Of a DNA stretch of 64,000 nucleotides, positions 25,843 to 34,541 are shown piece by piece (the stretch's first letter is position 1; each line of letters starts with the position of its first letter). The stretch spans positions 124,001 to 188,000 of the forward strand of contig PLMN01000003.1 in assembly GCA_003141555.1 (NCBI GenBank), given 5' to 3'. Source of the stretch: Candidatus Aminicenantota bacterium. GTDB lineage: Bacteria > Acidobacteriota > Aminicenantia > Aminicenantales > UBA4085. The notes below the pieces were generated by a model. The model was not told the DNA's origin. It was given only the letters and a program-made list of their open reading frames with translations, and did not search any database. Both the position numbers and the translations under genes were made by a program.

Positions 25843-27261
25843 ATGAATTTCCGCACGGTGAAAGAAGCGGCCCGCCTCTACAGGGTCCATCCTCAAACGC
25901 TCTACGATTGGATAAAAGAAGGAAAAATTCCCTTCACCAAGATAGGCCGCTCTTATCGGATTAATGAGGCCGATCTACAGAAATCCTTGGAGACTCGCTC
26001 GTATCATCCTGCTGAGCTTCTACAGCCCGTCACGAATCCGATTGATGTTTCTCTCAGAAATTATGATAAGCTCCATCTGAAAGGAGTTTTCAAAGTGGAC
26101 GGGAAACCAACCCGCTTCCACTATGGTTTAGGATCGGTTATCGAGAGAAAAACAAAAAAGGGAGGGAAAACATTCGGCATCGATTACAAAATCAACGGAG
26201 CGCCGCGGGTTAGGAAGGCAATCAAGGGAGCGCGGACACGAGCCGATGCGCTCAAGGTTCTAACAAATGAGCTGTCGGCCGCCTTCCAGGAAGAAAATGG
26301 TTTTAAGCGGGATGTTCCTGAGCTGACTTTTGCGGAGATGGAAGCCAAGTACATGGAGAAGTATTCAAAACCGAATAAGCGGTCTTGGAAATCCGATGAG
26401 AGTTATTTAAAAACTCTATGCGCTGCTTTTGGACAGCTCCCTCTCAACAAGATAGTCCCGGAGATGATTGAGGATTACAAGATTGCGCGGCTCAAGGCGG
26501 GGTTAAAGCCCATCTCCATCAATCGGCATTTAGATTGCGGTCAGACTCTTTACAGCAAGGCGATTGATTGGAATTATTGTTCCTTCAACCCGTTCAAAAA
26601 AGTTGACAGGTTCTCGGAAGCGGGGACGGAGAAGCAACGCATCTTGACTAAGTCCGAAGAGGAAAGACTGCTGAGAGCTTGTCCCGACTATTTGAAAAAC
26701 ATTCTCGCCATCGGACTTTGGACCGGGATGAGACGCGGGGAGCTGCTACCCTTGAAATGGGCTGACGTTCATTTTGATAAAGCCCTGATTCGTGTTGCAC
26801 TTCCCAAAGAGGGCAAGTCTAAGGAAGTCCCGATTAATGATGAGCTCATGGCAGTGCTGAAGAGTCTTCGATCGAAAGCGGGAGGGAATGAGTACGTCTT
26901 TACGAATCCGACAACCGGGACGTGCTACAAAGACCCGAAGCGCTCCTTCCATTCGGCTTGTACAGCGGCGGAGATTATCGGGCTGAGATTTCATGACCTG
27001 CGGCACTCGTTTATCACCAGAGAAATACAGGCAGGCGTGCAGTCTCAAATCATAATGAGCATTACGGGTCATACGACTGAAAAGACCTTCCGCCGGTATG
27101 CTCACCCCCAGCAGGAAGACAGACTGAGAGCCGTGCAACTTCTCTGCAAAAACCCGGCCAAAAACCCGGACGAAAACGAGCCCCCGTGTCAAACCTGTGT
27201 CGAACGGGGGTCCAACGGACCTGTCACCGTCCCCGCAACTAAAACGGAATCAGTAAGTTAG
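25843..27261 (+). CDS. int: Tyrosine integrase with N-terminal excisionase-like HTH
   Basis: A 472-residue site-specific recombinase. Residues 1-50 (FRTVKEAARLYRVHPQTLYD, then WIKEGKIPFTKIGRSYRI) form an HTH_17/MerR-type domain as found in excisionases. An arm/core-binding part follows (about 150-250), then the catalytic domain: R in TGMRRGELLPLKW, HDLRHSF, TGHTTEKTFRRYAH with the Tyr nucleophile. It should catalyse integration and excision at the tRNA-Ala site 28 bases downstream. The fused Xis-like domain is unusual. No strong ribosome-binding site precedes ATG. Confidence 0.88.
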   Translation: MNFRTVKEAARLYRVHPQTLYDWIKEGKIPFTKIGRSYRINEADLQKSLETRSYHPAELLQPVTNPIDVSLRNYDKLHLKGVFKVDGKPTRFHYGLGSVIERKTKKGGKTFGIDYKINGAPRVRKAIKGARTRADALKVLTNELSAAFQEENGFKRDVPELTFAEMEAKYMEKYSKPNKRSWKSDESYLKTLCAAFGQLPLNKIVPEMIEDYKIARLKAGLKPISINRHLDCGQTLYSKAIDWNYCSFNPFKKVDRFSEAGTEKQRILTKSEEERLLRACPDYLKNILAIGLWTGMRRGELLPLKWADVHFDKALIRVALPKEGKSKEVPINDELMAVLKSLRSKAGGNEYVFTNPTTGTCYKDPKRSFHSACTAAEIIGLRFHDLRHSFITREIQAGVQSQIIMSITGHTTEKTFRRYAHPQQEDRLRAVQLLCKNPAKNPDENEPPCQTCVERGSNGPVTVPATKTESVS

Positions 27262-27289
27262 AAGGGCTCAAGAAAAAGTGCCTGTTTTT

Positions 27290-27334
27290 CTGGCAGTCAA
27301 GAGGTCGCCAGTTCGATCCTGGTCAGCTCCACCA
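27290..27334 (+). tRNA. 3' fragment of tRNA-Ala (GGC) at the island attachment site (attR)
   Basis: From the anticodon loop CTGGCAG (anticodon GGC at 27,292-27,294, T33 and A37 present) the sequence reads as tRNA: anticodon 3' strand TCAAG, variable loop AGGTC, T arm GCCAG-TTCGATC-CTGGT, acceptor CAGCTCC, A73 and encoded CCA. T at position 70 and A73 fit alanine identity. The 5' half is missing: the bases before the loop (TTTTT) cannot pair with TCAAG. The fragment is thus the duplicated 3' end left by integration. Confidence 0.8.
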
Positions 27335-27356
27335 CCAACTTCCCTTCCCCGATTTT

Positions 27357-28223
27357 TTATTTGATGATCTTCTGGACCGGCTGCTTGGGGGGGCCGTTGA
27401 TCGTGACGGACATCTCGTTCGACCAGCCGGATTCGCCCTTGTCGTCATAAGCTTTCATCCGATACGTGTAGGTCCCGATGCTCAAGGGGCCGTCCTGGTA
27501 CGTCCTCTGGATGCCGTTGCCCCTGTCGATTTGGACCGGCCCGCCCGGGGGGACGGTCTTGGCGATCTGCTGGTAGCCGCCCGTCGACGGCTTCCGCTCG
27601 ATGATGACGCCCTTGGTCGGCCGAACCTCGGAGTGTTCGCGATACGTCAGGACGGCGACCGTCGGCTCGATGGAGCTCTTGGGCTCCACCTTGTCGAGGG
27701 AGGGCGGGACGAGCAGGGCATTGACCTTGATCGGAGCCACGTCGGGGACGACCGTGATCGTGATCTCCGCATAGTTGTTGCTCTTATTGGCGTCCTCGGC
27801 CAGCTCCACAAGGCCGGACAGGATGAATTTTCCGGCCGTCAGCACGTCGAAATTCGACTTGACCCACAGCGTCCACTCCTGGCCGGCCGTGAGCACGGGC
27901 ACGCTTGTGGTCCCGAACTTCTCTTCGGCGGGGAGGGGAGACTTCGGGGTCGTCCCGCCCGGTCCGGAACCGGGAACGGGCGCGCACTTGAAGGTCGTGA
28001 TCCACTGCCCGGTCGTCGGCCCGTCCCCCACGTTCTTGACGACGAGCTGGGGGTAATTCGAATCGAAGTAATGGCCCGCCGTGAAGGTCGTCGAGCCGCC
28101 ATAGTTGGCGATGACCCGGACCGTAAGATCCGGCTTGCCCGCCCCGGCCGCGACCAAACCGCCGGCCAGCGCCAGGCCGATCACGGCGATGACGATCATG
28201 CGCATCCCCGTCGTTCTTTTCAT
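27357..28223 (-). CDS. Secreted CARDB/Fn3-like protein
   Basis: A 288-residue exported protein. The signal peptide (MRMIVIAVIGLALAGGLVAA) is followed by a CARDB-like beta-sandwich (PDLTVRVIANYGG... QLVVKNVGDGPTTGQW ... LAEDANKSNNYAEITITVV) and an Fn3-like C-terminal domain (YTYRMKAYDDKGESGWSNEM). These are adhesion or scaffold modules without catalytic residues; the location should be periplasm or surface. The start at 28,223 has GGAGGG upstream. It is the first core gene next to the island. Confidence 0.7.
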   Translation of the reverse strand: MKRTTGMRMIVIAVIGLALAGGLVAAGAGKPDLTVRVIANYGGSTTFTAGHYFDSNYPQLVVKNVGDGPTTGQWITTFKCAPVPGSGPGGTTPKSPLPAEEKFGTTSVPVLTAGQEWTLWVKSNFDVLTAGKFILSGLVELAEDANKSNNYAEITITVVPDVAPIKVNALLVPPSLDKVEPKSSIEPTVAVLTYREHSEVRPTKGVIIERKPSTGGYQQIAKTVPPGGPVQIDRGNGIQRTYQDGPLSIGTYTYRMKAYDDKGESGWSNEMSVTINGPPKQPVQKIIK

Positions 28224-28339
28224 GATCCCTCCTGAGCGATAAAAGCTCCCTCGGCTCCTCATCGGCTTGAGGCTTTCGTTCTGGAAGGGATGATAGTCGG
28301 GCCGCCGATCGATGTCAATGACGCGAGCCGGGCCGGTCT

Positions 28340-29146
28340 TCAGGTCCAGAGAGAGCCGAGTATGGGGAACTGAGTCTTGAACCCGAGCAGGGTCAGGTAG
28401 AGCCCGAAATCGGGAAAGAACGTCCGCAAGTCCTTCAGATTCTGGATCGGGTCATAAGGCGTGCCCTCGGGGATCGGGGTCCCGACGCATTCCCCCAAGA
28501 GATGGAGCTTTTTGGACATCCACGCGTCGAGGATGGCCGGGAGCCCGAAGCGGCGGAGGGCGATCACCCGCTCGTCCCGGCCGAGGATCGGCTGGGTGAT
28601 GATGAACCGGGCCCCGGCGTCGACCTTGCGCTCCATCTTGGCCAGCTCGGCGTCCTGGGGCTCGTAGGGATTGAAGGCCACCCCGCAGCGGAACAAGCCG
28701 GGATACTCGCGGTCGATGTAGCGGAGGAGCTCGACCGACGTCACCGTCAGGCAGGGGACGCCGATCTCGTCGGGCTCGAGGCGGTGGAGGCGCTGGCTGC
28801 CGTCGCCTGAGACGATCAGCAGGTCGCGCCCTCCGGCGTCGTGGACGGCCCGCAGGATCGCGTCCAGGTCCTTCTTGGTATGGAACGTGTTGAGATGAAC
28901 GCAGAGGCGGTCCGGGTGGACCGGCAGCCCGAGCTCCTGGATGGCGTCCATGGCCGTGACGCTTAAGTGGCCCATGGGATTGTCGGTGATGCAGACGACG
29001 TAGCCGGCACCGATGGAGGCGCGATACTTATCGCCGAACTTCGTGAGTTCGCCCTCGATGTCCGGGGCGTCCAGCTTGGGCGTCAGGATCTCGACGTGAA
29101 AGACTTTGAGGTCGTAGGGATGATCCAAGGTCGCTCCTTCAGGCAT
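28340..29146 (-). CDS. Methylenetetrahydrofolate reductase-like protein
   Basis: A 268-residue TIM-barrel protein of the MetF type: N-terminal FHVEILTPK, then a middle HLNTFHTKKDLDAIL, GGRDLLIVSGDGS and VAFNPYEP, and ARFIITQPILGRDE. It should interconvert methylene- and methyl-tetrahydrofolate, in methionine synthesis or a C1 pathway. It overlaps the end of the upstream pterin-binding methyltransferase gene by eight bases, which links the two functionally. The start ATG (MPEGATLDHP) was chosen for this coupling. It is somewhat diverged from canonical MetF, so substrate certainty is moderate. Confidence 0.7.
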   Translation of the reverse strand: MPEGATLDHPYDLKVFHVEILTPKLDAPDIEGELTKFGDKYRASIGAGYVVCITDNPMGHLSVTAMDAIQELGLPVHPDRLCVHLNTFHTKKDLDAILRAVHDAGGRDLLIVSGDGSQRLHRLEPDEIGVPCLTVTSVELLRYIDREYPGLFRCGVAFNPYEPQDAELAKMERKVDAGARFIITQPILGRDERVIALRRFGLPAILDAWMSKKLHLLGECVGTPIPEGTPYDPIQNLKDLRTFFPDFGLYLTLLGFKTQFPILGSLWT

Positions 29147-30008
29147 AGAACTCTTTGACCCGCATGATGGCGTCGAAGCCTTCGACCGACAGGACATCGC
29201 GCAGGCAGGCCAGGGCGGGATGGGCCTCGGGCAGGATCTCGTATTTGCGGACGGTCGAGCCGATGATGGTGTCCAGGCCGAGGGGCATGGCCAGGGTCAG
29301 GAACGCGCTCTCCAGCGGGCCCTTGACCGGCGACCCGTCGGCCCGCTTGGAGGGGAGCATGACCGTGAAATTGCTCAAGCCGACCGAGACGTGGACGCCG
29401 GCGAAGAAGGGATCGGCGTGGATCAGAGCGAGCGCTTCCAGGACGCGCTTGAGATGGCCTTCGTGGTCGGTGCCGATCGGGGAGATGCCGGGGTCGATGA
29501 TGGCCTGGTCGTTGTCGAAGCCGGGGATGCGCCGGCGGGCCTCCTCGAGCAGGGCCCGGGCCGTGCTCCGCGTCTCTTCGGCCGTCCGGTTGGGCTTGTC
29601 CTCGCCGTCCTCCACCCGTTCGGAGGCCATCAGGATCGGCCTGAACGGCCGGATCGCGGCCAGGTCGAACAGGCCCATCCGGAGGGGCGAAATGGAATTC
29701 AGGACGGGCTTCCGCCCGCCGGCCTTGGCCGGATCATAGACCAGGAGGCCCGCCCGGGCCAGGGCCGGGTCCGGCGTGTCGATCGACAGCGGTTTGGCCG
29801 TGACCCGCTGGATGGCCAGGACCATCCCGGTCATGAATTCCGGGGAGCGCGCCCCGACGTTCACGTCGAGGTAATCGGCCCCCTTTTCGTCCTGGCTTTG
29901 GGCCAAATCCAGGAGGCCGGCGATGTCGTTGGCGTCGAAAAGCTTTTTCGTCGAGGGGACGGAGTCGTTGATCGACTCGCCGATGAGGGTCAGACCGGGC
30001 ATGGGCAT
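29139..30008 (-). CDS. Pterin-binding methyltransferase (methyl-THF:corrinoid type)
   Basis: A 289-residue DHP-synthase-fold protein: LIGESINDSVPSTK at the start, GADYLDVNVGARSPE, SIDTPDP, and IIDPGISPIGTDHEGHLK, VHVSVGLSNFTVMLPSK. This pattern is that of AcsE/MtrH/MetH-type methyltransferases that move a methyl group between tetrahydrofolate and a corrinoid. Folate synthesis genes are not adjacent. The start at 30,008 has AAGGAG seven bases upstream; an in-frame TTG is too close to it. With the coupled MetF-like gene it suggests a methyl branch of C1 metabolism. Confidence 0.72.
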   Translation of the reverse strand: MPMPGLTLIGESINDSVPSTKKLFDANDIAGLLDLAQSQDEKGADYLDVNVGARSPEFMTGMVLAIQRVTAKPLSIDTPDPALARAGLLVYDPAKAGGRKPVLNSISPLRMGLFDLAAIRPFRPILMASERVEDGEDKPNRTAEETRSTARALLEEARRRIPGFDNDQAIIDPGISPIGTDHEGHLKRVLEALALIHADPFFAGVHVSVGLSNFTVMLPSKRADGSPVKGPLESAFLTLAMPLGLDTIIGSTVRKYEILPEAHPALACLRDVLSVEGFDAIMRVKEFYA

Positions 30009-30177
30009 GGCCAAGCTCCTTGTTTAAGAAAGAAAGAATGCATTTTTATCTCATTCGGCCTCGGGAATCAACGCCGCCCACGAAAATGGCCTTTCCCTCG
30101 CCTCCGCCGCCGTTCTTTCCCCCGCTCCTCCTTTCTGAGATAATGGGCTTCGTTCAATTTCCCCGGAGGAGTCGCCC

Positions 30178-30687
30178 ATGGAATTCTACGAAGCCCTGAG
30201 GACGCGGCGAAGCGTCCGGAAATACAAGTCGACCCCGATCGAACCGGCCGCGCTCGACCGCATTCTCGAGGCTGCCCGCACCGCCCCCTCGGCCGCGAAC
30301 CGCCAGCCCTGGCAGTTCATCGTCGTCTTCGACGAGGGCGTCCGGCAAAACCTGGTGAAGACCTATCCCCGGGATTGGCTCGCCTCCGCGCCGGTCATCA
30401 TCGTAGCCTGCGCCGAGCCGGCCGCGGCCTGGGTCCGGAGGGACGGGAAGAACTACGCGGACGTCGACGTCGCGATCGCCTTCGAGCACCTCGTCCTGGC
30501 CGCCGCGGCCGAGGGACTGGGGACATGCTGGATCGGGGCGTTCGATCCGGCCGGCGTGGGCAAGGTCATGGGCTTGCCCGAAGGAATCGAGCCGATCGCC
30601 ATGACGCCCCTTGGCTATCCCGACGATGTGCCTCGGCCCACGAGCCGCAAGCCCAGGGCCGAGGTGGTGCGCCGGGACCGGTGGTGA
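30178..30687 (+). CDS. Nitroreductase-family flavoprotein
   Basis: A 169-residue FMN-dependent oxidoreductase: TRRSVRKYKSTPIE (FMN phosphate contact), APSAANRQPWQF, EHLVLAAAAEGLGTCWIGAF and the LGYPDD end. It reduces quinones, nitro compounds or flavins with NAD(P)H; the natural substrate is not inferable. A strong site, CCCCGGAGGAG, precedes ATG. The next gene starts 19 bases after its stop. Confidence 0.85.
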   Translation: MEFYEALRTRRSVRKYKSTPIEPAALDRILEAARTAPSAANRQPWQFIVVFDEGVRQNLVKTYPRDWLASAPVIIVACAEPAAAWVRRDGKNYADVDVAIAFEHLVLAAAAEGLGTCWIGAFDPAGVGKVMGLPEGIEPIAMTPLGYPDDVPRPTSRKPRAEVVRRDRW

Positions 30688-30706
30688 ACGGGGAAAAACC
30701 TTGGCG

Positions 30707-32119
30707 ATGAGGACGGTCCGGGTCGCGGGTCAGGATATCGGACGAACGGCCCTCCGGAAGGCGCCCAAGTTCCTGGCGGTTGTCCTCGTGCTAGCCGTCC
30801 TCCCCGCCGCTGAGGCGGGGCAGGCGTCCGGCGGGCCGTCCGGAGAGGCGAAAAAGCCCGAGGCCAAATCCTATGAAGCCATCTCCCTGACGGGCGAGAA
30901 GCTCGTTTCGCCGGCCGCCGATAAGGCGGCGCTCGACCGCCTGGCCGGGGCCCGCCTAAGCACGGCGAAGGATCCGAGCGAGGACAATTTCATCGGGCTG
31001 GGACGCAGCGCCGCAGCCGCCGGCCGGTACCGGGAGGCCATCAAGGCATATTCCGACGGCCTGGCGCGTTATCCCCGGTCCTACCGGCTCCTCCGCCACC
31101 GCGGCCACGGTTACATCACGATCCGCCAGTTCGTCCGGGCGATCGGCGACCTCGTCCGGGCCGCGGACCTGGCCAAAGGGCATCCGCTCGAAATCGAGCC
31201 CGACCTCGTCCCTCACGCGGAGAGGAAACCGCTGTCCAACACGCATTACAACATCTACTATCATCTCGGCCTGGCGTACTACCTGGCCGGCGATTACCCC
31301 CTGGCCGAGCAGGCGTTCCGCGAAGGCCTGACATGGTCGAAAAACGAAGATTCCACGATCACGGTCACGGACTGGCTGTATCTGACCCTCCGCCGGATGA
31401 GGATGGATCAGGAAGCGCGCGAAGCGCTGTCCGCGGTCAAGTGGCGGCCGAAGATTGAGGAAAGCTTCGGCTATTTCCAGAGGATCCTGATGTACCGGGG
31501 CCAGGCCGCCCCGGACCTGATGGCCGTGCCCTGGGAAGACGATCCCCCGGGTGAGAAGAAAGCGAACCTGCTCATCCGCCTGTACGGCCTCGGCAACTGG
31601 CATTTGTGGGGGGGCGACGCCTTCCAGGCCCTGGGCGTCTTCGAAACGATCTTGAAGGAGAAGGCCTGGTGGTATTTCGCCTCCATCGCCGCCGAAGTCG
31701 ACGCGGCCGGGCTCACGTTGACGAATCCAGCCCGGGCCTCCGCGGCCGACGCCCTCAAGACGTGGACCGTGATGTGGAACACGTACGATCTCGGCCTCGT
31801 CTACAGCCTTTTCTCCGTGAATCCGGCGCCGACCTACCTCCCCCCTGAGAAGACGGGCGTGATCGAGGGGCTCGAGCCGCTCGTCGAGTATCACAAGGAA
31901 TTGGGATTCATGCTCGGGGGGAAGGCCCAGGACAACCGGCTGCGCCTGGAGGATGTCCGTATCCGGACTTTTGCCGCGGAGGCGGTCGTCACGGCCCGCT
32001 GGCTCCTCGACCGGAGCGTGGGCGAGGACGGGCCGGTCCGGCAGGGGCCGGTGACGTTCGTCCTGGTCCAGGCGCCGGACGGATACCGCATCGCCCGCGC
32101 CCGCTTCGCCGACGAGTGA
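30707..32119 (+). CDS. Secreted TPR protein with SnoaL-like C-terminus
   Basis: A 470-residue protein. An N-terminal hydrophobic segment (KFLAVVLVLAVLPAAEAG) acts as signal peptide. Tetratricopeptide-like repeats follow (YREAIKAYSDGLARYPRSYR, LLRHRGHGYITIRQFVRAIG, LAYYLAGDYPLAEQAFREGL). The last 130 residues (TWTVMWNTYDLGLVYSLFSV ... VTFVLVQAPDGYRIARARF) resemble a SnoaL/NTF2-like fold. Likely a periplasmic scaffold; function unknown. The ATG at 30,707 lies shortly after the nitroreductase stop. Confidence 0.65.
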   Translation: MRTVRVAGQDIGRTALRKAPKFLAVVLVLAVLPAAEAGQASGGPSGEAKKPEAKSYEAISLTGEKLVSPAADKAALDRLAGARLSTAKDPSEDNFIGLGRSAAAAGRYREAIKAYSDGLARYPRSYRLLRHRGHGYITIRQFVRAIGDLVRAADLAKGHPLEIEPDLVPHAERKPLSNTHYNIYYHLGLAYYLAGDYPLAEQAFREGLTWSKNEDSTITVTDWLYLTLRRMRMDQEAREALSAVKWRPKIEESFGYFQRILMYRGQAAPDLMAVPWEDDPPGEKKANLLIRLYGLGNWHLWGGDAFQALGVFETILKEKAWWYFASIAAEVDAAGLTLTNPARASAADALKTWTVMWNTYDLGLVYSLFSVNPAPTYLPPEKTGVIEGLEPLVEYHKELGFMLGGKAQDNRLRLEDVRIRTFAAEAVVTARWLLDRSVGEDGPVRQGPVTFVLVQAPDGYRIARARFADE

Positions 32120-32126
32120 GATCCGG

Positions 32127-33062
32127 TCAGGGCGCGATCAGGTTCAGCCCGCCCGGGACGATCCCGATCGAAACATCGGGAAACGCGGTCCTCCCGTCGG
32201 CCGCGCGAAGGATTTCCCCGTCCGCCTGGACCGCGAACGGCGTCTTCGAGGAGACCCTGAAGCTCGGGGCGCGGAGGATTTCCACGCCGTCGGCGTCGAC
32301 GTGCCGCCCCGTCTTCGCCAGGCGCGACAGCCGGGCCAGCCGGAGGAACCGGCAGTCGCCGATCAGGCAGCCGTCCAGGAGGCCGTCATCGGGTCGGGCG
32401 CCGGGATTGATGAGGCGGCCCGTGGCCCAGTAGCGGATGTTGCTGAATATCGCCGCGGCGAACGCGCCTTCGCGCCGCCCGGCTTCGGAGTCGAGGACGA
32501 TCTCGAGCGGGATCGCCCGGGTCGCGTAGGCCCGGCGGATGCCGAGGATTCCGGCGAGGATCTGCCGGCGGGCCAGCCGCGGCCTGCGTTCGACCAGGCC
32601 GGTCACGTAGCGGTTGACGTAGGCGCCGAGGCCGATATTGGCCTGCCCGAGAAAACAGCCCAGGACCTCATCCCCGTCCCGGACGAGGCCGAGGTCGATC
32701 TTCCTCGTCCGACGGTCCTTCAGGGCCCGGCAGGCCTTGACCAGCGTCTCGATCCCGAACTCCCGGGGGATGTCGTTCGACGAGCCGACGCCGATCATCC
32801 CGAAGTCCGCCCCGCCGCCCGCGGCGGCCAGCTCCCCGATCATGATGTGGAACGTCGAATCGCCGCCCGCGCCCACGACCACCGGATAAGACCGTGCGTG
32901 GGCGCGCGTTAGTTCGCGCAGGTGCTCCTCGCTCCGGGTCATGACCAGGTCGTAGCGGATCTCGAAATGGCGGAGGAGGCGCTCGAGCCTGATCTTCCGG
33001 CCGAGCGCCCGGCCCATTCCGGCCGAGGGGTTGTAGAGGATCGACAATCGGTCAGAGAGCAT
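32127..33062 (-). CDS. Diacylglycerol kinase-family lipid kinase
   Basis: A 311-residue DagK/LCB5/YegS-type kinase: ILYNPSAGMG at the start, VVGAGGDSTFHIMIGEL (GGD nucleotide motif), GVGSSNDIPREFGI, and GRLINPGARPDDGLLDGCLI with the FRV..K..F.VQADGE end. It should phosphorylate a lipid at the inner membrane face, with ATP and Mg. Its start overlaps the MFS gene's stop by 11 bases, so lipid kinase and transporter are probably co-translated. Confidence 0.85.
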   Translation of the reverse strand: MLSDRLSILYNPSAGMGRALGRKIRLERLLRHFEIRYDLVMTRSEEHLRELTRAHARSYPVVVGAGGDSTFHIMIGELAAAGGGADFGMIGVGSSNDIPREFGIETLVKACRALKDRRTRKIDLGLVRDGDEVLGCFLGQANIGLGAYVNRYVTGLVERRPRLARRQILAGILGIRRAYATRAIPLEIVLDSEAGRREGAFAAAIFSNIRYWATGRLINPGARPDDGLLDGCLIGDCRFLRLARLSRLAKTGRHVDADGVEILRAPSFRVSSKTPFAVQADGEILRAADGRTAFPDVSIGIVPGGLNLIAP

Positions 33063-34431
33063 GGCCGGGGAGGCTCCTTTTCATCTCGTCGGCCCGCGCG
33101 GCGAGGGTTTCGTGGACGCGGGCGAGATCGGCCCGGACATGGGCCAGGACCGGCAGCCAGAACAGGATGTTCACGACCCAGAAGAAAAGGACGCTGCCCA
33201 TGGCCGCCTTCAGCCCCCAGGCGCTGGCAATATAGGAGCCGATAAGGGGGCCGATCGCGCTCCCGATCATGTCCATGACCGACGCGAGGGAAATCATCGC
33301 CGCCCGGTGCTCCGGGAGATTGATGTCGGTCAAGGTGCCGTACCAGTTGGGGTTGACCCCCTGGTTGATGAACATGGCCGCCGCGATCGTCGCGACGAGG
33401 GCCCCCATCCCGGGCGTGGCCAGAGATTTGGCCAGCGTCGCCCCGGCCGGGACCCGGACGTCGGACAGGATGAAGAGAACCATGAAGACGATCGGGAGAC
33501 AATTGCACAGCAGGGCGGTGAAGACCTTGGCCCGGCGGTCCTTGCGGGATCCCAGGTCGCCGACGCGACCGAAGACGACGGCCCCGGCCGCTCCGGACAG
33601 GGCCACGACCAGGATCGTGAAATTCACGGCCGGCGCTTCGAGGTTGTGGATGTCCTTCATGTATTTGAAGATGAGGAAGAGGATGATCGAGCCGGGGAAG
33701 ACGTCCACGAAATTCAGGACGAGCCAGAAATTGCTCCGGGCCGCCCGCAGGAGGCGGATGTCCCCGGGCGAAAGCCGGAAGCGATATTCGGCGCCCTCGA
33801 GGATCGCCTCGCGGAGCTCGTCCTCTCGGCCGCCTCGGCGCGGCTCGCGCACGGCGAGCAGCCCGACGGCAAGGAGGATGTTGATCGCGCCCACGAGGAG
33901 ATAGGCCCGGCGCCAGTCGCCGTCGAAAGCCCCGGCCACGGCGAAGCCGCCGAATCGTCCGGCGAGCATCGCCACGGACATGTAGCCGAAGGCGGTGGCC
34001 CGGCGGGCCGGGGCGACGAGATCGCCGACGAGCGAGAAGACGGCCGGGACGACGAGGCCCACGCCGAGGCCGTTGAGCGCCCGGGTGACGAAGAAAAAGA
34101 CGAAGCCCGCCGTCCCGTGGGGGGCGAGAGCCGTCAAGGCGGAGAATGTCCCGTAGACGAGGCCCCCCGCGACGCACAAGCGAACGCGCGAGCGGCGGTC
34201 GGCCAGCAGGCCGGCCGCGATCGTCGACGCGGCCGAGAGCAGGGTGAAGGTGAACGTGACCCACCCGAGGGGGACGACGTTCGCCGTGGCCCGGAAGAAA
34301 TCCTGGAGGAGCGGGTTGACGAACGGGCTGAGCAGCCCCTGGTCGGCGTAATCGAAGACGAGGACGAGGCAGAAGAGGACGAAGGACGTCCCTCCGGCGG
34401 TCCGAGCGAGGCGGCGGGTCCTGTCGTTCAT
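33052..34431 (-). CDS. Major facilitator superfamily transporter
   Basis: A 459-residue integral membrane protein with about 12 membrane segments. The loop after segment 2 reads LLADRRSRVRLCVAGG and segment 4 has RALNGLGVGLVVPAVFSLV, both of MFS type and similar to spinster-like members; the second half has VGDLGSRKDRR. Substrate unknown; the coupled lipid kinase suggests a lipid or lysophospholipid, which is inference. The gene is first in a two-gene minus-strand operon. Confidence 0.8.
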   Translation of the reverse strand: MNDRTRRLARTAGGTSFVLFCLVLVFDYADQGLLSPFVNPLLQDFFRATANVVPLGWVTFTFTLLSAASTIAAGLLADRRSRVRLCVAGGLVYGTFSALTALAPHGTAGFVFFFVTRALNGLGVGLVVPAVFSLVGDLVAPARRATAFGYMSVAMLAGRFGGFAVAGAFDGDWRRAYLLVGAINILLAVGLLAVREPRRGGREDELREAILEGAEYRFRLSPGDIRLLRAARSNFWLVLNFVDVFPGSIILFLIFKYMKDIHNLEAPAVNFTILVVALSGAAGAVVFGRVGDLGSRKDRRAKVFTALLCNCLPIVFMVLFILSDVRVPAGATLAKSLATPGMGALVATIAAAMFINQGVNPNWYGTLTDINLPEHRAAMISLASVMDMIGSAIGPLIGSYIASAWGLKAAMGSVLFFWVVNILFWLPVLAHVRADLARVHETLAARADEMKRSLPGHAL

Positions 34432-34512
34432 GGCGGGGCGGCCTATTTTACCCTATTTTCGGGGCCCGGACACGGAATTCCCGAGCCGGGGCCCGCCCTT
34501 CCCAGAATTGTA

Positions 34513-34541
34513 TTGACAGGGACCGACGGAAAGTCTAGTCT
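34513..34541 (+). promoter_or_regulatory. Promoter very close to the start codon (leaderless type)
   Basis: TTGACA (34,513-34,518), 17-base spacer, TAGTCT (34,536-34,541). The ATG of the next gene starts eight bases after the -10, at the expected transcription start, and no ribosome-binding site intervenes. Confidence 0.6.

Larger units (their letters stand above)
1..27334. mobile_element. Integrated genomic island (right part), probably satellite/prophage-type with defence cargo
   Basis: Base composition and gene content change abruptly at about 27,335: to the left are IS elements, defence-type genes, phage terminase and an integrase; to the right is compact GC-rich housekeeping sequence. 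The tyrosine integrase (25,843-27,261) is followed 28 bases later by the 3' part of a tRNA-Ala gene ending in CCA, the usual appearance of an attachment site for tRNA-targeting integrases. No second copy of the tRNA fragment is seen further left, so the other end and the intact tRNA should lie upstream of this window. The region is a mosaic (very AT-rich 16.8-19.4 kb, intermediate phage module), so several acquisition events are likely. Extent to the left is inferred. Confidence 0.7.
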
